A stretch of 48,449 bases of DNA, taken from contig JAUNTC010000004.1 of assembly GCA_030538915.1 (NCBI GenBank), positions 1 through 48,449 of the forward strand, in the 5' to 3' direction. This stretch comes from Lachnospiraceae bacterium. GTDB taxonomy: Bacteria > Bacillota > Clostridia > Lachnospirales > Lachnospiraceae. The translations under genes were made by a program, and so were the position numbers. Of the stretch, positions 16,094 to 23,255 are shown in pieces. A model generated the notes under the pieces. It made no database searches. It was not told the DNA's origin and saw only the letters and a program-made list of their open reading frames with translations. Position 1 is the stretch's first letter. Every line of letters starts with the position of its first letter.

Positions 16094-16753
16094 ATGATTG
16101 AGGCAGTAATATTTGATATGGACGGGGTACTGATCGATACCGAGCCATTGCATTACAGATGCTGGAAGGAAATTTTAAAAGAGCGATATGAAGTGGATCT
16201 TGATTATGAGGTATATATGCCTTGTATCGGATCGACAAGAGGATTTTTAAGAGATCTGATCAGAGAGAATTATGGAATCGATTTTGACAATCTCGATGAG
16301 ATGAATGCGATCATGAAAGAAAAGAAAGCGCAGATTATTAAGGAAGAAGGCTTCCCACAGATGCCGGGAGTGAAGGAAGCTTTAAAACAATTGCGTGAGC
16401 GGGGACTAAAACTTGCAGTTGCATCCTCTTCACCGGAAAATGAAATTAGAGAAGCAATGACGAAGCTGGATCTCATACAATATTTTGACAGTCTTACAAG
16501 TGGAGATCAAGTAGAACACCCGAAGCCTGCACCGGACACGTTCCTGCTTGCGGCGAAACGTCTGGGGATGGAGGCGGATAAGTGCCTTGTTATCGAAGAT
16601 TCTACGAACGGAGGAAAAGCGGCTAAAGCGGCCCGGATGAAATGTGTATGGCTTCACAATCCGCATTCCGGGCAGCAGGAGATTGAAAATGCAATTCTTA
16701 CGGTCCCTTCGTGGAACGAGCAGTCGATTCATAAAATATTAGAGCTTATTTAG
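16094..16753 (+). CDS. HAD-family hydrolase, beta-phosphoglucomutase-like
   Basis: A 219-residue haloacid dehalogenase-type enzyme of subfamily I. Motif 1 is FDMDGVLIDTEP with the nucleophile and acid/base aspartates near residues 8 and 10. A helical cap follows, then motif 2 in AVASSSP, motif 3 lysine in HPKPAPDTFLLAAKRLG and motif 4 in CLVIEDSTNGGKAAKAARM. This arrangement suits sugar phosphate phosphatases and beta-phosphoglucomutases, and the substrate cannot be told apart by eye. It is followed 52 bp later by a TetR-family gene on the same strand, probably in one transcript that ends at 17388-17421. Confidence 0.87.
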   Translation: MIEAVIFDMDGVLIDTEPLHYRCWKEILKERYEVDLDYEVYMPCIGSTRGFLRDLIRENYGIDFDNLDEMNAIMKEKKAQIIKEEGFPQMPGVKEALKQLRERGLKLAVASSSPENEIREAMTKLDLIQYFDSLTSGDQVEHPKPAPDTFLLAAKRLGMEADKCLVIEDSTNGGKAAKAARMKCVWLHNPHSGQQEIENAILTVPSWNEQSIHKILELI

Positions 16754-16805
16754 AAAACACTCACGCTTTACATGAGCAATACGAAAAGAGCGAGGAGAAG
16801 GTTAT

Positions 16806-17360
16806 ATGAACAGAACGAAGCTTGCAATTGTCGATACATTCTGGCAGTTGTTAGAAGAAAAACCATACAATAAAATTACAGTGCAGGACATCGTAGATCA
16901 ATGCCAGGTGAACCGGAATACATTTTACTATCATTTTCAGGATATTCCATCGCTTGCAGAGTGGTCGGTTGAAAAATGGACGGACGAAGTCATTGGCGAT
17001 AAGAAGGATTTTGATTCTCCAGCGAGCTGTATTGTATACATGGCAGAAGAATGCGTGAAGAGAAAGAAGGCTCTGCTGCATCTTTATCGTTCTGCAAAAA
17101 AAGAATTATTCATAGAGTACATCAGTAAGATGGGGTATCACATCATTACATTCTATATGAAGAATCGAACAGATAATTTTATATTGTCGGAAGAGAAAGC
17201 GAAGATTTTGGTACGATATTATAAATGTACGTTTATAGGAATTATTTTGGATTGGCTGGAAGAGGATGCAACGTATGATCTTGTTTCATTTTGTCAGCAG
17301 TTTTGTGAACTGTTTTCGGGAACCGGTGAGAAAGCACTTCTCAAGTGTGAAGTTCCTTAG
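16806..17360 (+). CDS. TetR/AcrR-family transcriptional regulator
   Basis: A 184-residue protein. The N-terminal TetR helix-turn-helix is clear: LAIVDTFWQLLEEKPYNKIT, then VQDIVDQCQVNRNTFYYHFQDI. The C-terminal domain (about residues 75-180) resembles the TetR_C_7 type found in many Firmicutes regulators, where the ligand is often unknown. The ribosome binding site is GAGGAGAAGG. A terminator follows, and about 80 nt beyond it lies an inverted repeat (17471-17497) upstream of the DUF308 gene, a plausible target. Regulation of the DUF308-radical SAM pair is inference from position. Confidence 0.87.
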   Translation: MNRTKLAIVDTFWQLLEEKPYNKITVQDIVDQCQVNRNTFYYHFQDIPSLAEWSVEKWTDEVIGDKKDFDSPASCIVYMAEECVKRKKALLHLYRSAKKELFIEYISKMGYHIITFYMKNRTDNFILSEEKAKILVRYYKCTFIGIILDWLEEDATYDLVSFCQQFCELFSGTGEKALLKCEVP

Positions 17361-17387
17361 AAAGAAAAAACAAAATACGGTTGAACG

Positions 17388-17421
17388 AAATGCTACCTAA
17401 AGAAAAGGGTAGCATTTTTTA
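17388..17421 (+). terminator. Rho-independent terminator of the HAD-TetR transcript
   Basis: A perfect 10-bp stem, AAATGCTACC with GGTAGCATTT and a 10-nt loop, runs into a T-rich tract. Confidence 0.88.
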
Positions 17422-17470
17422 TTTTCTAAAATAGAGATGGGGCACGAATAGTTAGATAAAAGGGGGCGAA

Positions 17471-17506
17471 ATGTCTAAAATTCAGACAGATAGACATGCC
17501 TTGACC
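17471..17506 (+). promoter_or_regulatory. Candidate operator next to a -35-like element
   Basis: The arms ATGTCTA (17471-17477) and TAGACAT (17491-17497) form an inverted repeat with 13 nt between. A third half-site AGACA sits at 17484-17488. TTGACC at 17501-17506 could be a -35 element, but no good -10 is seen. GGTCAA downstream mirrors TTGACC at a distance. Confidence 0.4.
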
Positions 17507-17571
17507 ATTGTTGCTTTTTGTGAAATGAGATAAAGTGAGGTCAAACAGAAGATTACGAGAGGGTGGTGAAT

Positions 17572-18090
17572 TTGAGACGGCAAAAGACAGCAAAGATCGG
17601 ATACATTATAATTTCCATTGTGTTCTACATTGCAGGGTTGATCTGTATTTTAAAGCCTGACGCAATGGAAGAAAATGGAAAGTGCATCGCAGGTATTATT
17701 TTAATTGCTTATGGAGTCATAAAGATGATCGGATATTTTTCAAAAGATCTCTATTGTCTTGCTTTTCAGTGTGATTTCGCCTGCGGACTTTTTCTTATCG
17801 TATTAGGTGCCGCAACCTGTTGTATAAGAAACTGCAAAGGAAGTTACCTTCTGGCAAGCATAGGAATATTAATCCTTTTGGATAGCCTGCTTGCAATCCA
17901 GACATCCTTGGATGCAAAAAGATTTGGAATGGAGAACTGGAAATGCATATTAATCTTTTCTATTGCAGCCGCAGTCACAGGCGTAGCTATTTTGATTTTT
18001 AAGACAATGCCGATCACAGGATGTGCCCTCCTTCTGGAAGGTGGCATGAGACATTACATCGTACACTGTACGGTGAAAACTGAAATATAG
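17572..18090 (+). CDS. DUF308/HdeD-like membrane protein
   Basis: A protein of 172 residues with six predicted hydrophobic helices in three hairpins, as in the DUF308 (HdeD) family. It opens with a short basic segment and then IGYIIISIVFYIAGLICILKP. Such proteins are membrane-embedded and of unclear function, and some are linked to acid or membrane stress. The start is uncertain. GTG codons at 17563 and 17566 are too close to the GAGGG box, whereas the TTG at 17572 has about 9 nt spacing. It lies 41 bp upstream of the radical SAM gene on the same strand with no terminator between, so the two are probably co-transcribed. Confidence 0.65.
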   Translation: MRRQKTAKIGYIIISIVFYIAGLICILKPDAMEENGKCIAGIILIAYGVIKMIGYFSKDLYCLAFQCDFACGLFLIVLGAATCCIRNCKGSYLLASIGILILLDSLLAIQTSLDAKRFGMENWKCILIFSIAAAVTGVAILIFKTMPITGCALLLEGGMRHYIVHCTVKTEI

Positions 18091-18131
18091 AATCGTAAAA
18101 CAATATGAAAATAATATGGGAGGTAAGTATT

Positions 18132-19469
18132 ATGAACGCAACAAATACTTTAAAGAAATTAGGAATTGAAAAAACATTTAATTATATTTACAAGGATCCG
18201 GATAACCATATGCCAAAGATCATGGACTGGGCAGATAAGTTTGCAGATGGAGAATTTCCAACACAGCGGAAGATGATCAGAGAAGCAATTGAAAATCCAG
18301 AGCATCCGTATTACAGCTATATTCGTCGTCTTTTCAAAGAGGTAGATCCAAATGTCACAAAAACATTGGCTGTAAACTTTTTCGTTAACGCTGCTCTGAC
18401 CGGCTGGAAGAAAGAGGAAGAATTGCGAAAAAAATATAATTGTAATATTCCGTGGACAATTCTTTTGGATCCGACATCTGCATGTAATCTCCACTGTACC
18501 GGATGCTGGGCTGCAGAATATGGACATAAGTTGAATCTAACATACGATGAGATTGATGACATTATTTGCCAGGGGAAAGAATTAGGTGTATATTTCTATA
18601 TTTATACAGGTGGCGAACCGCTAGTTCGAAAGGATGACCTCATTCGCCTCTGTGAAAAGCATTCTGATTGTGTATTCTTATGCTTCACAAATGCGACATT
18701 GATCAATGAAGAGTTTGCTGATGAGATGCTTCGTGTAGGCAATTTTGTCCCTGCGATTTCACTGGAAGGCTTTGAGGAAGCTACCGATGGAAGAAGAGGA
18801 AGCGGTGTATACAGGAAAGTGCGCAATGCGATGGAGCTACTTGGAAGAAAGAAATTAGTTTACGGAATTTCATGCTGTTACACAAGCGCAAACTACGAGT
18901 CGATCACATCAGAAGAATTTTATGATTCCCTGATTGATATGGGTGCATACTTTGTATGGTTCTTCCACTATATGCCGGTAGGAAATGACGCAGTGCCAGA
19001 GTTACTGCCGACACCGGAGCAGCGCGTTGGAGTTTATGAGAAGATTCGCAGATACCGTGCAACAAAACCGTTGTTTGCAATGGATTTCCAAAATGATGCG
19101 GAATATGTAGGAGGATGTATTGCAGGAGGTCATCGATATTTGCACATTAATGCAGACGGAGATATCGATCCATGTGTATTCATTCATTACTCTGATTCTA
19201 ATATCCGAGAGAAATCATTATTAGATGCACTTCGCTCTCCTATGATGATGGCTTACCATGACAACCAGCCATTTAATGACAACATGCTCCGCCCGTGTCC
19301 GATGCTTGAAAATCCGGAGAAGCTTCGTGAAATGGTTGCAGAGGCAGGAGCTTATTCGACAGATATGCAGTCTCCGGAGACAGTAGAGCATCTCTGCGCG
19401 AAATGTGACGAATATGCAAAACATTGGAAGCCGGTAGCAGATAAGCTGTGGAAAGGTAGAGAAAAATAG
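18132..19469 (+). CDS. Radical SAM protein of unknown substrate
   Basis: A 445-residue radical SAM enzyme. After an N-terminal helical region of about 115 residues comes PWTILLDPTSACNLHCTGCW, with the CxxxCxxC motif that binds the catalytic 4Fe-4S cluster, then the GGEP motif. The C-terminal third carries further cysteines (GGCIAGGHRYLHINADGDIDPC, RPCPML and HLCAKC), which suits a SPASM-like auxiliary cluster domain. GGGAGG precedes the ATG at 18132, so an upstream in-frame ATG at 18105 is rejected. Its likely operon partner is a DUF308 membrane protein, and a TetR gene lies upstream. Peptide, lipid and cofactor modification are all possible and none can be chosen here. Confidence 0.8.
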   Translation: MNATNTLKKLGIEKTFNYIYKDPDNHMPKIMDWADKFADGEFPTQRKMIREAIENPEHPYYSYIRRLFKEVDPNVTKTLAVNFFVNAALTGWKKEEELRKKYNCNIPWTILLDPTSACNLHCTGCWAAEYGHKLNLTYDEIDDIICQGKELGVYFYIYTGGEPLVRKDDLIRLCEKHSDCVFLCFTNATLINEEFADEMLRVGNFVPAISLEGFEEATDGRRGSGVYRKVRNAMELLGRKKLVYGISCCYTSANYESITSEEFYDSLIDMGAYFVWFFHYMPVGNDAVPELLPTPEQRVGVYEKIRRYRATKPLFAMDFQNDAEYVGGCIAGGHRYLHINADGDIDPCVFIHYSDSNIREKSLLDALRSPMMMAYHDNQPFNDNMLRPCPMLENPEKLREMVAEAGAYSTDMQSPETVEHLCAKCDEYAKHWKPVADKLWKGREK

Positions 19470-19495
19470 ACATTTATGAAAAATGACTGTATAAT
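19467..19495 (+). promoter_or_regulatory. Sigma-A promoter of the helicase gene
   Basis: TAGACA (19467-19472), which includes the stop codon of the radical SAM gene, and a perfect TATAAT (19490-19495) are separated by 17 nt. Confidence 0.7.
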
Positions 19496-19497
19496 TT

Positions 19498-19532
19498 AGA
19501 TGCATTACCTTTATGGGGTGATGCATCTTTTG
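19498..19532 (+). terminator. Hairpin at the transcript start: terminator of the upstream gene or 5' leader stem
   Basis: AGATGCATTACC (19498-19509) pairs with GGTGATGCATCT (19517-19528) over 12 bp with one G-T pair, then TTTT. It can terminate the radical SAM transcript. Because the -10 box ends at 19495, it is also the first structure of the helicase mRNA. Confidence 0.65.
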
Positions 19533-19563
19533 CGTAGAAAATAAGAAGAGGAAGGACATATAA

Positions 19564-21588
19564 ATGCAGAAAGTAACATGGGAGGAATTTGAAAGTCGTT
19601 ATCCCGTAAAACTGAATGAACAACAGAAAGCTGCAGTCAGAAGTGTAGAAGGTCCCGTCCTTTTACTGGCTGTTCCGGGATCTGGAAAGACGACAGTTCT
19701 TGTCACAAGACTGGGCTATATGATCCTTTGTAAAGGAATCGCCCCGGAGAAAATTCTGACCGTGACTTATACAGTTGCAGCTACAAAAGATATGTCCAGG
19801 CGATTTGCCACCTTCTTCGGAGAAGAACTGGCAGAAAGGCTGGAATTTCGAACGATCAATGGAATCTGTGCGAAAATAATCCAATATTACAGTCGGATTG
19901 TTGGAAAAAATTCATTTGAACTGGTACAGGATGAAAAACGGATCCTGCGCTTTTTATCAGAGATTTATCAGGAAATAGAAAATGGATACCCGACAGAGAG
20001 CGATCTGAAAAATGTCAGAACATTAATTACTTATATTAAAAATATGATGCTGACAGAAGAGGAAGTGCGCCATCTGGAAGAAAAAGAAGAAATTCGATTG
20101 TGGGATATTTACAAGGCATATGGTGCAAGACTTCGATCCGAAGGACTGATGGATTACGATGATCAGATGGTTTACGCCTATAACATGCTTCGAAGATTTC
20201 CGGAGCTGTTAGCACATTTCCAGGAAATGTATCCTTATATTTGCGTCGATGAAGCGCAGGATACGTCGAGGATCCAGCATACGATCATTAAACTTCTGGC
20301 ATCCAAAACAGAGCAGCTTTTTATGGTGGGAGACGAAGATCAGAGTATCTATGGTTTTCGCGCTGCGTATCCGAAAGCGCTGCTTTCATTTGAAGAGGAT
20401 CATCCCGGAGCAAAAGTATTATTGATGGAAGAAAACTTTCGATCAAATGCAAGAATCGTAGAGGCAGCAGATAGATTTATCCAGAAGAATCAATTTCGAC
20501 ATGTTAAACATATGAAGCCATCGAAACGGGCAGAAAAAGATATATGGGAAGTGAAATTAAAATCCAGACAGGCGCAATATAAATATTTATTAAAAGTAGC
20601 GGGAAATGTAAAAGAGCAGACAGCCATACTGTATCGCGATCACGAGTGTGCCATACCTTTGATCGACCTTCTGGAAAGAGAAAATATTCCTTATCAGATG
20701 CGTAATGCGGAGGCTACCTTTTTTACAAATCGCATCGTGCTCGATGTGATCCATGTTATTGAATTTGCAAAAAATCCAAAAGACGAAGAATTGTTCCTGC
20801 AGATTTATTATAAGCTGCGATTTTATATGACTAAAAAAGAAGCGATGCGAGTTATTGAAATTAGCAAGCAGGAAAACATATCGATTCTTGATGCAGCTCT
20901 TCATGATAATAGTTTGGATCCGTACAAAAAAACAGCAGTAAAGACGATGCGTACTCACTTGAAAAAGCTGTTGCGAGAGCCAGGAGATAAGGCGGTTATT
21001 CGTATTACAAGCTTTATGGGGTATCAGGATTATTTACAAAGAAACGAAATAAATGACAGCAAGCTCGAAATTGTCAAAATGATCGGGAAAATGGAGCCGT
21101 CAGCGACAGACCTCATTCGACGACTGGATGAATTGAGAGAAATCATGCTTAAGAAAGAGTTCAACAGGGAAAATGACTTCATTTTGTCAACAATACATGC
21201 AAGCAAAGGTCTGGAATATGACAAGGTTTACTTATTAGATGTAGTAGATGGAATTTTACCGGCTCAGATTCCGAAAAGCCTTCATATGTCACAGACTTCG
21301 AAAGAAGAGCTGGAAACTTATGAAGAAGAACGTCGCTTATTTTATGTAGGGGTGACAAGAGCGAAACATGATCTTATGGTTATGACGACAAATCGTAAGA
21401 GCAGTTTTATAGAAGAACTTTTGAAAGTAGATAAAAATAAGTTTCGCCCGGGCATGAAAGTAAATCATAAAAAATTTGGACCGGGGACAGTTGTTTTTGT
21501 AGATGATAAGAATATAAAAATTCGATTTGGCGAAACAGTACGTACATTTAACTTGGATCTTGTTGTAAAGAACAGTCTGGTAAAATAG
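19564..21588 (+). CDS. UvrD/PcrA-like superfamily 1 helicase (short form)
   Basis: A 674-residue ATP-dependent DNA helicase. The motifs appear in order: Q-motif region LNEQQKAAVRS, Walker A AVPGSGKTT, motif II ICVDEAQDTSR, motif III MVGDEDQSIYGFRAA, motif IV LLMEENFRS, motif V STIHASKGLEYDKVYLLD and motif VI EERRLFYVGVTRAKHDL. The C-terminal 50 residues, starting GMKVNHKKFGPGTV, resemble the Tudor-like domain by which PcrA binds RNA polymerase. It is about 60-80 residues shorter than PcrA and its 1B/2B regions diverge, so it is likely a second, accessory helicase. A role in repair or transcription conflicts is inference. Its start follows GAGGAAGG. Confidence 0.88.
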   Translation: MQKVTWEEFESRYPVKLNEQQKAAVRSVEGPVLLLAVPGSGKTTVLVTRLGYMILCKGIAPEKILTVTYTVAATKDMSRRFATFFGEELAERLEFRTINGICAKIIQYYSRIVGKNSFELVQDEKRILRFLSEIYQEIENGYPTESDLKNVRTLITYIKNMMLTEEEVRHLEEKEEIRLWDIYKAYGARLRSEGLMDYDDQMVYAYNMLRRFPELLAHFQEMYPYICVDEAQDTSRIQHTIIKLLASKTEQLFMVGDEDQSIYGFRAAYPKALLSFEEDHPGAKVLLMEENFRSNARIVEAADRFIQKNQFRHVKHMKPSKRAEKDIWEVKLKSRQAQYKYLLKVAGNVKEQTAILYRDHECAIPLIDLLERENIPYQMRNAEATFFTNRIVLDVIHVIEFAKNPKDEELFLQIYYKLRFYMTKKEAMRVIEISKQENISILDAALHDNSLDPYKKTAVKTMRTHLKKLLREPGDKAVIRITSFMGYQDYLQRNEINDSKLEIVKMIGKMEPSATDLIRRLDELREIMLKKEFNRENDFILSTIHASKGLEYDKVYLLDVVDGILPAQIPKSLHMSQTSKEELETYEEERRLFYVGVTRAKHDLMVMTTNRKSSFIEELLKVDKNKFRPGMKVNHKKFGPGTVVFVDDKNIKIRFGETVRTFNLDLVVKNSLVK

Positions 21589-21723
21589 TCAAAATCATTT
21601 GCCGCAGAATTAGGGGAATAGGTTTCATTATTTCTCCAATTTGATTCTATATTTCAAAGCGAAGCAGTCGTATACTTTGAACCATAGAAACGACAAACAA
21701 ACAGTCGCAAGGAGGAAAATAAA

Positions 21724-22365
21724 ATGAGAGAATATAATGAATTACAGGAAACAACAAAAGACAATAAGAAAGAGCGAAAAGTAAAACTGCCTAAGAAACT
21801 AAAGACAATCGCCATATCACTCGTAGTCGGAATCGTAGTCGGAGCATTCGGAGGTATTCAGATTTACAAAGCAAACACGGAGCCGAGAGTTTCTATAAGC
21901 TACATAACCGGACAGCTGAAAGATATCGGGGAGCTTGCAACACAACAGCTTACATATTCTGCAACACAGACAATGGAAGAAGGAAGCATTCCATTTATCA
22001 ACAAAAAAGGTTTTACGATGCATTATAATGCGACAGTAAAAGCCGGTTTTGATGCAGAGAAAATTAAAGTAGTGGATTACAGCAAAAGAGTGAAAATCAT
22101 TTTCCCAGAAGCGCAGATTTTAGGAAAGACACATGTAGATCCAAACTCTATCAAATTTATGGATGAAAAGAAAGCGATTTTCAACTGGCAGACAAAGGAA
22201 GATACGAAAAAGGCAATTGCTATGGCAGAAAAAGACTTTGAAGAGAATGAAAACACAAACAAAGAGGAACTTTTACAAAAAGCAGAAGAACATGCAGAAG
22301 AGCTTGCCCACAAGATTTTAGATCCGGCAATTGGCACAAAAGATATCATTGTAGTATTTCGTTAA
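21724..22365 (+). CDS. DUF4230-family membrane-anchored protein
   Basis: A 213-residue protein with a charged N-terminus, one transmembrane segment (about residues 27-47) and an extracytoplasmic domain. The domain matches the DUF4230 pattern: an early IGELATQQLTY, GFTMHYNATVKAGFDAEKI, then ILGKTHVDPNSIKF and a long Glu/Lys-rich helix before the C-terminal DIIVVFR. The function of the family is unknown. AAGGAGG precedes the ATG. It lies 135 bp downstream of the helicase without a clear terminator between, so the unit may be shared or separate. Its 3' end faces the selenoprotein gene. Confidence 0.78.
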   Translation: MREYNELQETTKDNKKERKVKLPKKLKTIAISLVVGIVVGAFGGIQIYKANTEPRVSISYITGQLKDIGELATQQLTYSATQTMEEGSIPFINKKGFTMHYNATVKAGFDAEKIKVVDYSKRVKIIFPEAQILGKTHVDPNSIKFMDEKKAIFNWQTKEDTKKAIAMAEKDFEENENTNKEELLQKAEEHAEELAHKILDPAIGTKDIIVVFR

Positions 22366-22385
22366 TAGCAAACCTGTAAACAAAA

Positions 22386-22421
22386 ACTGGCGGTCAGAGA
22401 ACTTAATCTCTGATCGCCAGT
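22386..22421 (-). terminator. Terminator overlapping the selenoprotein gene end
   Basis: A 15-bp stem, ACTGGCGATCAGAGA with TCTCTGACCGCCAGT (one G-T pair), is followed on the minus strand by TTTTTGTTT. The 5' arm encodes the last sense codons and the stop TAA lies in the loop. In the plus direction it can also stop the DUF4230 transcript, though the T tract there is poorer. Confidence 0.85.
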
Positions 22422-22705
22422 CCTTTTACTTCAAAACACGTAAGCCAAGGGTAAGTGACATAATCAACGTGTATATCGCCGGTTGCTATTACAGAATTCC
22501 CAAGGTAATAAACATTGCCAAGGACACTTTCGTCGCAGATGTAACCGTCCTTGACCATTTCATCTTTTTCTTTATCGGTAAATCCTACCAATATCTCCAG
22601 TCTCGGAGGAGCACATCAGCTGGTAATCTTCTCGATCGAAAGAAGAATATTCTTATGATTATAATCGTTCATATAAGCAATTGCATCTTCATTGAGATAG
22701 ACCAT
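22403..22705 (-). CDS. Putative selenoprotein with a Sec-Cys (UC) motif, UGA codon at 22616-22618
   Basis: Read on the minus strand from the ATG at 22705, which follows AGGAGG by 9 nt, the frame gives 29 residues ending KITS. It then meets a UGA at 22618-22616, followed in the same frame by UGU and 69 more codons to a TAA at 22403. If UGA is read as selenocysteine, the product is 100 residues with Sec30-Cys31 in the context ITS-U-C-APPRLEIL. The 8-bp hairpin at 22573-22593 fits a bacterial SECIS. The gene lies 35 bp downstream of a hemerythrin gene, probably in the same transcript. It resembles the small proteins I recall being annotated as CC/Se motif (seleno)proteins, where a CC or UC pair is the hallmark. 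A redox role is inferred. The alternative is a recent Cys-to-stop mutation. Confidence 0.75.
22573..22593 (-). promoter_or_regulatory. Candidate bacterial SECIS element
   Basis: In the mRNA, UAUUGGUA pairs with UACCGAUA over 8 bp (one G-U pair). The apical loop is GGAUU, at nucleotides +31 to +35 after the UGA. Bacterial SECIS hairpins usually have the loop 16-37 nt after UGA and a G among the first two loop bases, and both conditions hold. Confidence 0.65.
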
Positions 22706-22740
22706 TGATAAAATCCTCCTGACTCGTTTTATACATCTTA

Positions 22741-23163
22741 TTATAAACGTTCAGAATTATCATGCAAGTGGATAAATTCAGCAACAGAACGGTCAAATGT
22801 TTTGATGTGGTGGAATAACCAATCAACTACATTTGCCTTTACCTGCTCGATAAACTGCTCATTCGGTCCTTCATTTTCATTGAGAAAATCATATAATTCT
22901 TTAATAGACTGCTTGAATTCCTCGTGCTTTTCGTGGTGTTTTGCAAGCTCTGGATATTCTACTTCTTTTTGAAGTTTTTCCTCCTCTGTAAAGTGGAAAT
23001 CCGTATATTCATCCAGGTAATCAAGCATCTTGATCGCTTTCACTTTTCCATCTCCGGATTCACAGGCAGTTACAAACTGCTGGATGCGGTCGATCAGTTC
23101 TTTGTGCTGCTCGTCAATTGTTTCATTTCCAGTAATTAAATTGTCATCAAATGTAATTGTCAT
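22741..23163 (-). CDS. Bacteriohemerythrin
   Basis: A single-domain, 140-residue hemerythrin that binds O2 at a non-heme di-iron site in the cytosol. The canonical ligands are visible: His in NETIDEQHKELI, His and Glu in FHFTEEE, two His in HHEKHEEF, and His plus Asp in WLFHHIKTFD. In anaerobes such proteins store, sense or scavenge oxygen, and some are tied to redox enzymes. GGGAGG precedes the ATG by 8 nt. The selenoprotein gene follows after 35 bp, and a Crp/Fnr-family regulator gene is divergent 92 bp away. A weak minus-strand promoter (TTAATG and TATAGG, 17 nt apart) lies in that gap. Confidence 0.95.
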   Translation of the reverse strand: MTITFDDNLITGNETIDEQHKELIDRIQQFVTACESGDGKVKAIKMLDYLDEYTDFHFTEEEKLQKEVEYPELAKHHEKHEEFKQSIKELYDFLNENEGPNEQFIEQVKANVVDWLFHHIKTFDRSVAEFIHLHDNSERL

Positions 23164-23184
23164 AATGAATTCCTCCCAATCGTG

Positions 23185-23213
23185 TTGTCAGCATTCCCGT
23201 CGTGTCCTATAAT
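23185..23213 (+). promoter_or_regulatory. Sigma-A promoter of the Crp/Fnr-family gene
   Basis: TTGTCA (23185-23190) and a perfect TATAAT (23208-23213) are separated by 17 nt. Downstream, ATTAAG occurs twice 17 nt apart and might be a regulatory site. Confidence 0.65.
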
Positions 23214-23255
23214 GAAAATAATTAAGAACATTAACTTATTAAGAAAGGCTAACGT

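Noticed and set aside
22403..22591. A free-standing 62-residue ORF on the minus strand
   Set aside because: Its start has no ribosome binding site. The same frame continues upstream through CAPPRLEIL to a UGA and then a well-initiated N-terminus, so it is the C-terminal part of the selenoprotein candidate.
23220..23245. An Fnr-like operator between the hemerythrin and Crp/Fnr-family genes
   Set aside because: The ATTAAG repeats are direct rather than inverted, the AAG/CTT arms are only 3 bp, and the distance to the -10 boxes does not fit a known activator position.
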